A stretch of 64,000 nucleotides of DNA from Lichina pygmaea. Taxonomy: Eukaryota; Ascomycota; Lichinomycetes; Lichinales; Lichinaceae. How positions within the stretch are numbered: position 1 is the first letter of the stretch; each line of letters opens with the position of its first letter. A program made the position numbers and the translations under genes. Positions 31,500-44,321 of this stretch are shown piece after piece. The stretch is from positions 3,906,001 to 3,970,000 of the forward strand of contig OY730172.1 of the NCBI GenBank assembly GCA_963422465.1. The letters are read 5' to 3'. Below the pieces are notes generated by a model. That model saw only the letters and a list, made by a program, of their open reading frames with translations. It had not been told where the DNA came from and did not search any database.

Positions 31500-33262
31500 C
31501 GTGCCTGGTGGTGTGTGCTGACCCGTGAGGCACCGTACCGTGATGGGCAAGGGCGGATGATGCTACGAGAGCCGGGTTCGCCGAATCTACCGAAGACTGT
31601 TGTCTCGCGACGCGAGTTCAGAGTGTCTTTTGTAGAGGAGATGGATGTGATGAGTATCATCGCACACGCCAAAGGTGCTACACACCGACAACGCCTACGT
31701 ACGAGTAGGAGTACCGAGACACAGGATATCCCGCTTTGCGCTCACATGAACTTAACGCCTGCAGCGACCGGCGGTGTTGAAAGCATGGACATGCCCCTGG
31801 TCGAAACGCTTGAAGAGCGTGTGTGGCCGGAGGACGAGCCTACGGATACAGCTGCAATTAATTTTTACGACTCGTCAGCCAAGCCTGCTGCCGGATTCCT
31901 GCAACAACAGGAGAAAGCACGGTGCCTCTACCACTGTTACTTCCGTACTCGTAGGTACGATGCCATGACGATGTGCCATCATATACTGCAATGATGGCCT
32001 CCTCGGTCTGAACTCCTCAGCGAGAACCACCCTGACAGAGGAGATCTGGACGTGGGGAGTGAGTGCGAGGCCGTTCCAAGATCCACGAGTAGGAAGCAGT
32101 GATCACTCGTGCACGTCTCGAAACCGACTGCCGGATCATCTCGGTCTTATGCGTTCCGAGCATCGAAAGATCCTGTCCTCATCCCAAAGTCGATGAAGCC
32201 GCCCACCAAACTTTCGACAGTACCAAAGCGTTCCTTGAGCTGAGCCAGCCCAAAGGACCCCCTTGGAGAACTACTCGCCCTGGAAGCCCCTGTCGTATCA
32301 GTCGCGACGAAGCGGGCAGATCCCGACGCGATGCTTGCTGAGCTCACCTTGCTGCTCCTACGAAAGGCTTGCTTCGGAGCTGGAATGCTCGAGGTTTCTC
32401 CACCCTTTGCTAGCCGTGACCGGCTGGCTTAGCTGGAGACAAGGGGACAAACGCCCGGAGCAATCTGGAACCTCGGCTGGGCTTCAACGGCGTAGCGACA
32501 GTTAATTATGGAACCTACCTCGGGCGCCAGTTCAACCAGAAGGAGAATGAGAGCACTGCACGAAGACAAGAAGAAGATGCTCGGAAAAGGGACCCACGTA
32601 TGAGGGAGATGGACCGACGTTGGCGCGACGTGCAGAGGGGAGAGCAGAAGGAGATCTATTGGGGGTGCTCGAGAGATTCGGCACAGGCAAGCTCTCTTGT
32701 TCATTCTCATCGACTGTAGGAAGTGGGTAAGACCCCCCTCAGAAGGGAGTACTACAAATGTCCAACAGCCGCCTGATAGTCAGAGCTTTCCGCATTAATG
32801 CCATCTTGTCCTGCTGTCGGCGTCAAGCCTGTCAAGCGTGAGATTCGCCGCACCCTGCTCAACGATGACGCCAGAGCGGAACGGCAGAGACATGCCGAGA
32901 CCTGCATCAGCTGTGATCATGAGCACGTTTCCTGAAAGAAGCACTCTTATTGACTTGCATAACCCAGAGTTCTTTGGCTGCGGCAGAACAGCATTCCGCA
33001 AACGCAGTCTTCGTTGATTTTCCAAGACTCCGCCATGGACCGCGTGTCCCTCTGAGGGCGTGGGGTTGTGCGGTTCGTTGGCAGATTCCATCTGCTGTCC
33101 AAGCTGTAACTTACGCCCGCCTGGATGTACTGTGGTGTGGTGAATCCAAGTCTTCGTCCGAAGAGAGCCCTGGACCATGCAGGTCAAGATATAGAATTCC
33201 TTGCCCCTCTCCGCTCCCAGAGTCTCCTTGACCTGCTAGGTACTTCGTCCTCCAGTCCCGAC
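31500..33262. other. Promoter side of LEA1 and 3' flank of VPS15
   Basis: About 1.76 kb without a supported gene. Open frames here (31302-31994 on plus, 32795-33187 on minus) have no recognisable domain, and the first one overlaps LEA1 exons. Confidence 0.45.
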
Positions 33263-36200
33263 TCACCGAAAGACGTAGATCACGCCCGACCGATCTCCAG
33301 AGACGACCATGCCGTAGGGGGATTCGAGGAGGGCTACGTCGGTGATGGAATCCAGATGAGCGCTGAGGAGCTGCTGCTGCTGGATAGAGATGACGGTGGA
33401 ACGGGGCGGCCTGACGCTCGCTTTCTTCGACGGAGACGAATGAGCTCCGGACGGCTGGGGACCTTGGTCCCCTGCTGCAGATGATGGCCCGTTCGACTGA
33501 CCGCTGGCGGTGGCGGCCGACGGAGGACCGCGTTCGACGTGCACGACCAATGTCTGCGTCGGCTGCGAGAGCGTGTACGTCGGCTTCGGCTCTTCAAAGT
33601 ACAGTCCGCTGACGACGCTGGAAGACTCGATCCGCGTCAGGTCCCAGAAGCGGATCTTGCGGTCGGATCCGGCCGTCAGCAGGAACCCGTATCGCGATTC
33701 TCGCACGCCTTCGAGCGTGTCCATGCCCGAGACAAAGCTTCGAATCCCTCGGTCCACGCCGCCTGGCCCATTCGGCTCAAGGCTCGTGGCGAAGCGACTG
33801 AGCACGCCTTCCTGCTTCTCGTCATCCACTCTCCATGGCTCGTACTGCTTCTCGGGGGTCATGACGCGATCTTTGTGTCCTCCACCACCACCACCACCAC
33901 CACCTCCTCCTCCTCCTCCTCCGCCGATGCTTCCGCCGACCCGATACACTTCGCGACATTGCGACTTTTCAATGTCCCACACGGTCACCTCACCTTGGAT
34001 GCAACCGCCGGCGACGCAGACCCATCGTCCTCGTCCCTTGAACGGATACACGGACAGCCGGTGGATCGGCGTGCCACCCGGCAGCCCCCACGCTTTGACT
34101 CGCACGCGAAAGCGAAGATCCCAGAGGCTCAAGATGCCATGCGTCGTGCCCAGAAGAAGCCAGGCTCGTTTCTTGTCGATGCAGAAGCAAGTCGGTGCGC
34201 CATGGTGAACCGGGTTGGCCAGAGTGTACATGACCCGCATGGTCCTCAAGTCGAGAGCCACGACCCGGGACATGTTTGTGGCTACCAGCAGCACCGAGTA
34301 CGTCTCGAGCTTGAAATGCTCAAGCCACATGGCGTATTCGTCCTTCCGAAGCTGGTACGTCTTCAAGAGACGTAGTCGGCCGTAACGGGATGCCCCGACG
34401 CCTTGGGAGTAGTCCACTCGGATGACGTTGACGCTACCATCTGCAGCGCCGCTGACGACGCAATGGGTGTTCTCGATGAAGCAGATGCTCTTGATCCTGG
34501 CGCCGGACGCGTGCTTGTACGTCTGCCGAGACCGGTATGCGATGTTGCGTTCGAGCCGGGCCGTGTCCCAGACCCTGATGGTACCATCGTCCGAGGCGCT
34601 CACGAAGAAGGCATGATCGGGTGCGATGACGATTCTGTTGATGGCCGCCGTGTGCTCGCCGAAGAGGGCCACCAACCCCCCTTCCGGTCTCCATGGCACA
34701 TCGGTCGACTCGCCTGTGTTGCGCTTGATGCGTTGTTGTCGTCGGGGAAGTGGCGTCACCAGCGGCCCAAACTCGGCCACGTCGCTGGGATACTGCTCCT
34801 GGTACAGAGCGTCGAGAAGCTTCAGGACACTTGGGTCGCTGCCATCGTACGAGTGCATCGCACGATATCGAGCGCCGGCGACTTCGTCCTCCTTCTCCTT
34901 GCCTATCGACGCTCTCGTCGGTGACGCATCACCTCTGAGCTGAGGAGCCTTCAAGGTACCAAAGGCATTAGCTGAGGTTGTGCCTGTCTCCGCGTCGGCT
35001 TTCGAGTTCTCGGCTCGGTTCATGAGGACAACAGCGCTCGCCTTGCGACGCGGCGTGCGGTGATCAGGCGTCTCGCTTCGCGACTCGGGAGCAGGCCCTC
35101 CTTCGTCACCGCTTACTGCATCTGTTTCGGGGCGTAGCCGGGCTAGAGCTCTTCCTCCAGATTGTCCGCCACGTCTGGAGCTCTCAGTCGTCCGATGTTC
35201 TGCCGAGTTCCTCCCCGCATGAGACGGCGATTTCGAACGGCCTCTTCGGGCGTCACCTGGCCGGCGTAGGGCTGGGGCTGATGCCACACCCAGCCCGCCG
35301 CCGCCGCCGCCGCCGCCTCCAGCAGATCCGGGCCGTTCCTCTCCGGTGGAAGAATGGTTCATGGTCGTCGATGCTTCAGCCAGCGCTTCGGCGATCGTGC
35401 GCGGTGCTTTCCCATTGCCGGCGCGATCATCGTCCCGAAGCGTCTTCTCCGGCGCTTTTGGGTCATCGTTGAAGAATACCGTCTGGGGAGTGATGCCAAG
35501 CGATTTCAGGTTGACGACATTGTTCAAACGTGCGCCCTGATTCCCGGCGCCGTCCTTGGGCCTTGAACGAGCGACACGCCAGGTGTACTCACGCAGGGCC
35601 AAGAGCTTGAACTCGTCATCCGACGTCATTCCCAGACTGCGCAGGCGCACCAGCCATTGCTCGTCTTCGTCGGTCTTCGCGGTCTTGGCTAGAGCATCGG
35701 TTGCAAGCTGCCGCGCTGACATGACGTTCAGAGATGCGTCGGCGACTCCGAAGGATTGGCTCCGCTGGTGCTTCGCAGGCTTCCAGAACGTCCCCTTGTT
35801 CACATTGTTGGCCCAAGAGAGAGCCATGTCGTAAACCGGACGCGGAAGTGGCCGCTTGAGCGCGTCCAGGAGCTTCAGCTCGGTGAAATCTGCCGGCACG
35901 TACTTGAGATATGGCTTGATCAGCGGTGCGATGATACAGTAGCAATCCGCCAGAGACACGAAGCTGGTGGCCGAAGAGAGGAAGGAGGCCGCCGCCTCTC
36001 GGATCCAGAGGTTCGGGTGCATGGTGAACCGCCCAACGATATCGACGAGCTCCCAGATCCTCGACCGCTGAAAAGCCCCCAGTTCGGCCAGACTCGCGAA
36101 CGACCGAAGCACTTTCTCGACCACAAAGTCCTCCGGGTCGGTCAGAGCCTGCACCATCAGCGGCAGCACGAATTCTTCCAGGCCAACCGTACCCAAGAAC

Positions 36201-38252
36201 GTCCCCACGCCGACGACGGTTTCGAAGAAGGCGCACTTCAATTGCCAGTCCTTGTCGTTGAGATATGTGTTCAGGTGACTGAGAATGACCTCGCTGGCTT
36301 TGGCGCTGCCGAAGAATACGCACAGACTCGACACGGAGCCCAGAAAGGCCGTCCGCACAGAGGAGTCGCTATCCGTGAGCAAGGCCTTCGTTTGGGCCTC
36401 AAAGTAGTCGACCAGGTCGGCCCGGGCGACGTCGAAGAGTAACCGATAGGCCGATTCTGCACCGGTCCCGTCCTCGGTCTCGGGATCAAGCGATGGAAGT
36501 GATCCGTCGGCCCTCAGTGCCTGAGTCATGTCCAGATATCGCGCCGCTGTGTTCGCAAGGGTCGCGATACAGGAGGCGTATGTCGTTCGGACGAGAGGCT
36601 TCGGGGCCGGTGCGGAGCTAGCGAGCATCGACTGCAGTCGCGGAAGGATGTACTCCGGAAAAATGAACGCATTGGCAGGAGATACGACCCTGACCAAGGC
36701 CATCTAGCCGGGTCAGCAGGTTGGTACGACATTCAAACCCCGACCGGCTCACCAGCTGTGTGATGCTCCGGACAGCAGCCGCCTTGACGATGTCTACCCG
36801 GTCGTTGACCAGAGTGACAAGGTACGGCAATATACGGTCGATCTTGGCTTCGTCGGTGACCATCTCTGCGAAGGCGAGCAGCAGGTCGCACGCTCGAACT
36901 CTGGAAACCGCCCTGGCGGAGCTCCGCAGAGAGCTGACGACGACGGAGAGGAAGATCAGAGTACCGTCGTAGGCAGGCCGCGGCATGTCCGCCGAGGCGC
37001 GATGTTGATGGTTGGGGATATCAATGTGCACCGGTATCACATCGTTCCCATCGAGAAGATCCGATGGCCCTTTTTCCTGGGCCGTGGTTTCGTTGTAGTA
37101 GCCAAGAAAGTAGGCGACCTTGTCAAAGTCATAGTACACCCGGTCGATCCTCTCGTCGGCTTCGCCAAGGTTGGACGACTCGGTAGTGATGGGCCTTCGG
37201 CCCGACGAAGGGTCCGTGATCAAGGCCATGTATTGGTGAAGGAAGCTATAGAAGTACTCTGGGAAAGCCTTTCTGCGCCAGAAGTTGAGATACTCGTCCG
37301 CCGAGTATCTCGCCTCTGGCTCCCGCTGGATCATATGCGACACCAGTTCTCGAATCTCGGTGTTCTCGATCCGGTTCAGGTGCACTTCGTCGGGGTCGTA
37401 CTCGCCCTTGCGGTACTTGTACAGCTGGCTGAGGGAAAAGATGGGCGTCTCGAGGAACAACTCGGCGATGAGGCAGCCGGCGCTGAAGATATCCATGGCC
37501 CAGTTGACCTTCCCCGCGATGGAGTTGGCTCCCTCGGTAGGCCCGATGAAACGTTCGGGCGCCAGATAGCATGTCCGCCGGCCAGAAGTGTCGAAGTAAT
37601 ACGAGAAGTCGGCCGGATTGTCCTCGGGCAAGAAGGCGGGCTTGAAGGCGGCAGAGAAATCGGAGAGGTAGAGCCAGTGCCAGGACGTCACCAAGATATT
37701 CTCAGACTTGATATCGCCGTGGCAGACATCCCGGGCGTGACAGTCCCGAAGCCCGCAGAGGAGCTGGAAGGCAAGCCACGTCTTCTCGACCTCCTCGAGG
37801 AAAGGACGGGTGCTGAAGAACGGATGAGTGCGTCACTGGAACCTGGTCTTCAGCGTACGCACCTCATACGATCGTACAGAGAGCTGTAAAGATACTGGCG
37901 TACAAGATATCCGTTGGCGCTCGTCTCCAAGATGCGCTCGTAGCCCAGGGCATTGGGAACATCAGCCAAGGCCTGCCGCTCCCCTGATCCACATGTCAGT
38001 CCGGCTGGCCGCTCTCGAGAGAAGATCGGCGTGCATACTCAGCAGGGCGCGGATGTAAGGCTCCAGCTTCACGTTGGCATATGGCTTCATGACGACCTTG
38101 ACGACCACGGTGCCATCGGGATGTCGAGCTCGGATGGACTTCATGAACCGTGCCATGCCCAGTGACTTCTCGTACGTAAGGTCGGCCAACTCCGGCACGT
38201 CGATACCAGCGGCGCCGGCCGACAGGGCCGTCAGAGAGTAGCCTTGACCCAT
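33263..38252 (-). CDS. Vps15/p150 regulatory kinase of the Vps34 PI3-kinase complex
   Basis: It anchors and activates Vps34 on endosomes and autophagic membranes. Exons are 38252-38039, 37983-37863, 37812-36753 and 36703-33263, giving 1611 aa. The start MGQGYSLT is an N-myristoylation site. The kinase domain (about 30-330) has HGDIKSENILVTSW and DFS in place of DFG, both typical of Vps15, and RTCYLAPERF. HEAT repeats follow (about 390-760), with PANAFIFPEYILPRL formed across intron 3 (49 nt). A long low-complexity linker with Gly runs is encoded at about 34950-35560. The C-terminal WD40 propeller ends VSGDRSGVIYVFR. A second Gly run (encoded near 33880-33925) sits in a propeller loop. Longer than yeast Vps15 (1454 aa), mainly because of the linker. 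Confidence 0.95.
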
Positions 38253-38809
38253 ATCGGACGTCTTCTCTTCGCGTCAGTCACGATCCTCTCGCTGCATGTT
38301 GCGGGACCGCACGTCCTCTTCAAGAACGGCAGCAACCAAGGGCGACCAGTGTAGCAGACCCCGACTGGCAGCATGAAATAGCTCGAACGCGCTCGGATAC
38401 TAGAGTTGCAATCATGATCGGTTTATATTGAAATACTGTAGAGGTGATGGGGGGCTGTGAACGAGTGCGTGCTTTTGCCGATCAGTCCAAGCCATCGTGA
38501 CATGTCTGGCACGCGTGGGGTCGGAGGAAGGGGAGGGAAGCTTCTACGGCGCTCGATAAAGGCAATCGACGCAATCGATATAATCGACGCAATCGACAGC
38601 GTGCCAAGCATTTCGAGGGCGGCATCGAATACGGAGTACTTATTACGAACGTAGCTCTACGTGACTGAAGATGCTCCAAGCCTATGATATACCTGAGTCC
38701 ATATTGCTGCACCAGAACATCATGGGGTCTGCGCTGGAGCGCAATGCAGCGAGTCGGTGACGGGGGACCAGTCTCTGTCGGCAGCGGAACAGGCTGATTC
38801 GGATGAATC
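38253..38809. other. Spacer between VPS15 and the small conserved gene
   Basis: It contains the VPS15 leader and four copies of a 9-bp AATCGACGC-type repeat (about 38562-38599). No gene seen. Confidence 0.55.
38562..38599. repeat. 9-bp tandem repeat (AATCGACGC-like)
   Basis: Four degenerate copies, with the third and fourth bases after AATCGA varying. Confidence 0.75.
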
Positions 38810-39347
38810 TCAAGCTTTCCCCTTCTTCTTCAGCTCCTCTTCCTCCTCCGCTTTCAACTCGGCATCGATCTTCGCTCCTTTGCTAGGTTCATTGCCATGG
38901 CTTCGGGCCTTGACATTCACGCTACGGTCAGCTGGATCTCGACATGCAGCCAAGCATGTCGAAACATACCGGCAACGTAGGGTCTTTCTTCGACAGCTCT
39001 GCCTCCTGATCTTTCTCGCCGTGGTCTTCTGGGCGCTACAGCAACCGATCAGCACTTGACAAGCACTCTAGACGCGCGAGAGCACCAACCATGTGTTCAC
39101 GTTCAGCTCTGACCCTCACGGTCGAACTGTCCTCTGCGGAAGACGCAAGTCAGTCGGGGGACATGCTTCAAAAAAAAGCTGGACCTTGAAGCCACATACT
39201 AGAGTCGTCTGTCTTGTGGCTCTTGGGCGGCTCCTGAGGCTCAAGTCGAGCCTTCTCTTCCAGTTCTTTCTGACTGTACGTCCGCTGATCACCCGCTTCG
39301 TAGAGCGATCGATTGCCGACATTCGAGGTGCTGCTGCCACTGCTCAT
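38810..39347 (-). CDS. Small conserved fungal protein, function unknown
   Basis: Three exons, 39347-39200, 39010-38970 and 38908-38810, give 95 aa. The start reads MSSGSSTSNVGNRSLYEAGD, then QRTYSQKELEEKARLEP. The middle is SHKTDDS and SKKDPTLPA. The end is RSHGNEPSKGAKIDAEL followed by a Glu/Lys tail. I recognise this pattern (PTLP, HGNEPSKGAKID, acidic-basic tail) as recurring in small fungal proteins of unknown role. It is highly charged, has no membrane segment or signal peptide and is probably soluble and disordered. Exon 2 is only 41 nt, and its acceptor was chosen by phase and conservation. The last intron uses a CAAG acceptor, like intron 2 of PAT1. Confidence 0.7.
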
Positions 39348-40134
39348 TGTGCAGGCTATTGGGCGACGACCGAGACTAGAGACAAGTTCTTGAGGTGTGA
39401 CACTGATGAAGCGTGACTATCGAGAGTGGACGAAGTACGTATGGAGTGGGTTGGTGGGGCATGGTGGGGGTTCTAAATATGATGGTTTTGTTCTGTGACG
39501 TCATGTGAGATTAAGTACGTACGCACGGTACGGTAACGTCCTCGTACTCGCAGGTCTTTTCCGGGACTGAAGCCCCTCAGATTAATTCCGAGGAGAAAGG
39601 AGGGCGCCCAACACAATGGTCAGAAGGATACGCATACAGCACACACTCACGACTACGCTCAACTGTGACAGGGCTTCTTTGCAAGAGCTTGGCCAGCGAG
39701 ACAATCCATTGCCACCCGTGAGCTTCCTCGCTCGGAGAAGAATCCCGAATCGAATGGGCTTTTGTGCAAGTCCGGAGCAAGCATTTTTCCGGGTCAGTCA
39801 GCAACTACTCTTCTCCCGGTCGGGAGATGGCCACTGCTCGTACTCTTGACTGGATCTTAATCTGCGATCATCTGTACGGAGTAGGACGCACTTTCATTCG
39901 ATATTGCATCATGAGGCGATCGCGACGGTCGTGCTAGTACCGTATCTGATTACGGTACGGTACAGTACCGGAGCCGTAGCCCTAGATACGAAGTACGGTA
40001 CCTACGGTACGTAAGGTACTGATAGCCGTGGTTGGCGCAAGAGTCGTACGTAAGCGCGCGTGGCGTGTACCGGTACCGTAAAGTAGACCTCCTTGACCTC
40101 CTCGCCATCATAACCACATCAGCGGACGCAAGAT
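39348..40134. promoter_or_regulatory. Divergent promoter region of the small gene and BCP1
   Basis: It holds one copy of a dispersed repeat (39799-39843) and a dense cluster of GGTAC/ACGGTAC words (39945-40085). No gene seen. Confidence 0.5.
39799..39843 (+). repeat. Dispersed ~45-bp repeat, copy 1
   Basis: It contains CAGCAACTACTCTT and the palindrome CCCGGTCGGG and is about 90% like 50506-50550. Confidence 0.6.
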
Positions 40135-41138
40135 ATGGCCAAGCGGAAGCACACGACTGCCAATGATGGCGCAGAAGAAGTGAGTGACGAGGAGGAAAGA
40201 CGCGGCTCAGCCGAGGACGATGATACCACAGACGATGAGGTACGGCGACCATGCCACTTCAAGCACTTCTGAACTGATGAAGCAGCTCGAGATAGCTTGA
40301 CATATTGGAGGCCGACTTCGAATGGTTCGATCCTCAGCCGGAAAACGACTTTCATGGTCTCAAGGCTCTCTTACGACAGCTGTTAGACGTGGATGCTCAC
40401 ACGCTGGACTTATCCGCTCTGACCGACCTGATTCTCTCCCAGCCTCTGCTCGGATCGACGGTCAAAGTGGAGGGAAATGAATCGGACCCCTTTGCTTTTC
40501 TGACGGTCTTGAACCTGCGGGAACACCAGGTACGCTCACCGTGTTCCGGCAGAGAAATCTCAGCTGCTGATGGTAGACAGGACAAGCCAGTGATCCGCGA
40601 GTTGCAGGCGTATCTGGCACGAAAATGTGCTTCAGTCCCATCAATGGCCCGGCTGTCACAACTAATGTCTGCTAGTCCCACTGCCGAGACTGGATTGATT
40701 CTGACTGAACGTCTTGTCAACGTGCCTCCTGAGGTCGTTCCTCCCATGTACACCATGTTGCTAGAGGAGATGCAGTGGGCCCGCGACGAAAAGGAACCAT
40801 ATGAATTTTCGAATTATGTCGTTATCTCCAAGGTTTACAGGGAGGTGGAGTCCTCTACCGATCTGCAGCAGGATCGGCCTTCCAAGAAGAAAAGATCGAA
40901 AGGTTCGGGAGGGGGCTCGGGCTCGTTCTACTTCCATCCAGAAGATGAGGTACTGCACAAGCACGCCGCTGAGTATGGCTCCTACGAATATTCAAGGCAA
41001 GATGTCGATGGGAACCCGGACAGCAAGCGGGCCTTCCAGGAATTGGGCATCAGGCCTCAGGGGCATGTCATGTTGATAGAAGGGTCTAAGTTTGAGCCGG
41101 CGGTGAAAGCTATGGCTGAAGCCTTTGGTTCTGGTTGA
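40135..41138 (+). CDS. Bcp1/BCCIP-family protein
   Basis: A nuclear chaperone and export factor. Yeast Bcp1 escorts ribosomal protein Rpl23 and is needed for export of the lipid kinase Mss4. Exons are 40135-40239, 40296-40529 and 40581-41138, giving 298 aa. The first exon is acidic and Ser/Glu-rich with an N-terminal basic KRK. Family motifs follow: DFEWFDPQPENDFHGLK and LLRQLLD, then LTERLVNVPPEVVPPMY, EEMQWARDEKEPYEFSNY and FYFHPEDEVLHKHA. The second acceptor (40295) is inferred; the next AG (40310) would also keep phase and remove five residues. Confidence 0.92.
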
Positions 41139-41765
41139 TTGAATTGATTGTATTTATCGCTTGAAGCAAAGAGCGTCTTGGACACGGTGCTCGTGGGCAA
41201 TCTATCATTGAATCTGTGATATTGCGCGACGGCGCTGCTGGAGGTTGAATGATTGATTGATTGAATTCTTTCGCCGTCTAAAGCTAGCTAGGCTAGATTA
41301 TGCCGAGATGAAGTTGTTGGATGCAAATGAAAGACAAGACCGTCTTCAGGGCAAAAACCTTCCCTTCTCGTCCACCTCCGCTGCCGGAGGTACCCTCAAT
41401 CTTCTTTCGAGTTTTCCATAGAAGACGATGTGATCCCTTTCGTATGAGGTACCCTAAGGTATATATGTCGATTGGACGAGATTGTCCTGTGTGCCTCTCC
41501 AGCTCTTTCTAAAAAGTTGGTCTTCCCTTGGCCTCTCAGTGCGGTTTCAGTGTGTCAGCACACAGGGTGATGTGTGGAAAGGCTAAAGTAATGCACATGA
41601 TCTGACATCATTGGGCGGCTCTGCGCTCACGTGCCGAGGTGCCTAGTTACCCGCAGAGCCGCATGAACACTTGCTCGCGTGTCAGTGGATCAGTAACCGT
41701 AAGGTCGCCACGGTAGTTGGCACAACCATAAGGAAACCATTGCGAAGTTCTCTACGGACGTACAG
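41139..41765. other. Spacer between BCP1 and MDV1
   Basis: No gene seen. It contains a short TGATTGATTGATTGAATT repeat (41250-41268) and the MDV1 promoter. Confidence 0.5.
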
Positions 41766-44321
41766 ATGGCCGAGTCTGGCACACAGAGTTCACCACCGCC
41801 CCGACGCTCTAGCGCTCTTCAGACTACGAGTGAGGAAGAAGTCCCCGGGGGCGCCTTCTCAGTACCGGTATGGGTTTTAACATCCGTCCAGACGGCGCGG
41901 GGCTGATTGCGTTGTAGGCGCGGAAACTCGAAGCGTTTGGTCGCAAGATGACCGCCACTGCCGGGCAGCTTATACGCCCGGTCGGTGATGCCGGGAGCAG
42001 TGGCCCTTACGCAGCCGCCATGGGTGGGATTCAGAAGGAGCTTCGACAGCCAGAAAGACAACGCCGGGTCTTCTCGCTTGCTCGTGCGTCCCCGACGGAG
42101 TTGATGCGCTCGAAGCTATCGACTTCTGAGATTCAATACCGCGCATTGACGTACCTCCCCGACGAGTTGTTGGCCAACGTTCCGGAGAACAACAACCCCT
42201 ACTCGCTCTTCCAAGGCTTCCAGGCTACACTGCCCAATCACGGCTTGGACCGTAAGCATGCACACCGGAGACACGGCTCTCGCGGACGCAAGCTGCTACC
42301 GGATCAGGCTAGCAGGCCGAGAGGTGGGCCGCCATCGCTGGAGAACCTCAAGACAGACAAGGACTCGCTCGCCCACCGTCTCCAGATGCTCGGGGTCCGA
42401 AAAAGCATGTGCAGCTCGGAGATCCGTGAGGTCGATGGCAAGCTGAGCAATCTGCAGAAGAGGCGACGCGTCGTGCTCGACAAGCTGGCGGAACTGGAGC
42501 AGCAAGAGGCGTTGATGGAGCGCGACTGTGGGTGGTCGTCTTCCTCGACGTGGACCCCACGGACGACTCTGACACGTGCTAGTACTCGAGTTGGACAACC
42601 GGATAGAAGACGTTCAAGAAGAGATGGAGCAGGCCTCGGCGGCCTCCCCGGAGTCCCAGAGGAAGGTCGGCCCCGGCGCGGATGTGCCCCACGAGCCAGC
42701 AGACGCGCAAGAGACGGAGGCAACGTTCATGTCCGAGTCCATCTACGAGAAACTGCCGTCCCCGAAGAGCAAGCGAATGCGCACGACACGGCGGAAATCG
42801 ATGCCCATCTTACACGAGCATATCGAGCCAGGATCCAGACTCGAAGAGCTGGAGGCGCACACGGACATGATCACGGCGCTTGATTTCGACGCTCCGTTTG
42901 GCACGATGGTGACGGCGGCGCTGGACGACACTGTCCGCGTCTGGGACCTCAGCGCTGGTCGGTGCATGGGAATGCTGGAAGGGCATCATGCGTCGGTGAG
43001 ATGCTTGCAGGTGGAGGACAACATTGTCGCGACGGGGTCCACAGACGCTTCGATCCGGATATGGGATCTCGGCACGGCCGAGTATCAGCCGCGACAGAGT
43101 CCGGCCGGTCGTGCCGGCGACGATAGCGGGTGGCCCACCGAAGCAGACCAATCATCCCCGGCAGCAGGGGCGTCACAAGGGGCTTCGACCGGTCTGCAAG
43201 ATTGTTTCCTCTTCTCGCTCGAGGCGCACGTGGACGAAGTCACGGCCTTGCACTTCCACAAGGACGTCCTCGTCTCGGGGTCCGCAGACAAGACGTTACG
43301 GCAATGGGATCTCACGCACGGTCGCTGCGTACAGACACTCGACGTTCTCTGGGCTGCCGCCCAAGCATCGGCCACGATGCAGCAAGGTAGCAGCAACGGC
43401 CACAACGACGTCTCCAACAATCATCACAACTACTGGCGACAGGCCGGCCGGCTGCCTGATGCCTCGGCCGATTTCGTCGGCGCCTTGCAGTGCTTCGACG
43501 CTGCTCTTGCCTGCGGCACGGCCGACGGCATGGTCCGGTTGTGGGATCTGCGTAGCGGACAGGTCCATCGCAGCTTGGTCGGGCACACGGGGCCTGTGAC
43601 GGCACTGCAGTTTGATGACGTGCATCTCGTCACGGGCAGTTTAGATCGCAGCATCAGGGTAAGGCTACTCTCTTTCTTCTCAACGCATGTCGATCCATCC
43701 GTCCAGCTCTTGCGACTCACAAGTCTCCCTTCAATTTCCGTCTCCGTGATCCGCTCATGTCTCCCACCTGCTGTCCTTTCCCTCCTTCACGGCTCCAAGC
43801 CGTCTCTTCTCAATGCTGACGGCTGCGGGTTTCAACCACAGATCTGGGATCTCCGAACAGGCTCGATCTTCGATGCCTTCGCGTACGACCAGCCGGTGAC
43901 GAGCATGCAGTTCGACACGCGCCGCATCGTCGCCGCGGCGGGCGAGCCGGTCGTCAAGGTCTACGACAAGACCGACGGGCGCCACTGGGACTGCGGCACC
44001 GGCGTTCTTTCAGGACAGCACACGCCGTTGTCCGGTGCGGAAGCGTCTCCCGTGGTCGCGCACGATCCATTCCTCACCGCACCATCCTCGTCGGCATCGG
44101 GCGCGAGCCACCGCCGCAATTCTTCGTCGTCATCTACTTCCGCACACGCCCCTATGCCAAGCACCGTCGGCGCTATCGACGGCCGTCCACAAGGTCCGTC
44201 GCGGCACGCTGCATCGGGAGCTGCATCAGGCGCCAGAGCTACAGTGCAGCAAGTACGCATCAAGGACGGCTATCTCGTCGAAGGCAGGAAAGATGGCATG
44301 GTGGGCATGTGGGCCTGCTGA
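41766..44321 (+). CDS. Mdv1/Caf4-type mitochondrial division WD40 protein
   Basis: An adaptor that links Fis1 on the mitochondrial outer membrane to the dynamin Dnm1 and promotes fission. Exons are 41766-41867, 41918-42527, 42583-43658 and 43842-44321, giving 755 aa (yeast Mdv1 is 714). The N-terminal part has a conserved block ([32 protein letters not shown]). A coiled coil spans about 175-255 ([34 protein letters not shown]). A seven-bladed WD40 propeller fills about 325-755 (VRVWDL, IRIWDLG, LRQWDL, VRLWDL, IWDLRTG). Intron 3 (43659-43841, 183 nt) falls inside a WD repeat. A Ser/Gly/His-rich loop lies before the last blade. Confidence 0.92.

Noticed and set aside
42252-42307. Possible intron (GTAAGC..CAG) in MDV1
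   Set aside because: Splicing it would give a stop two codons on. The unspliced frame matches the basic linker expected between the N-terminal block and the coiled coil.
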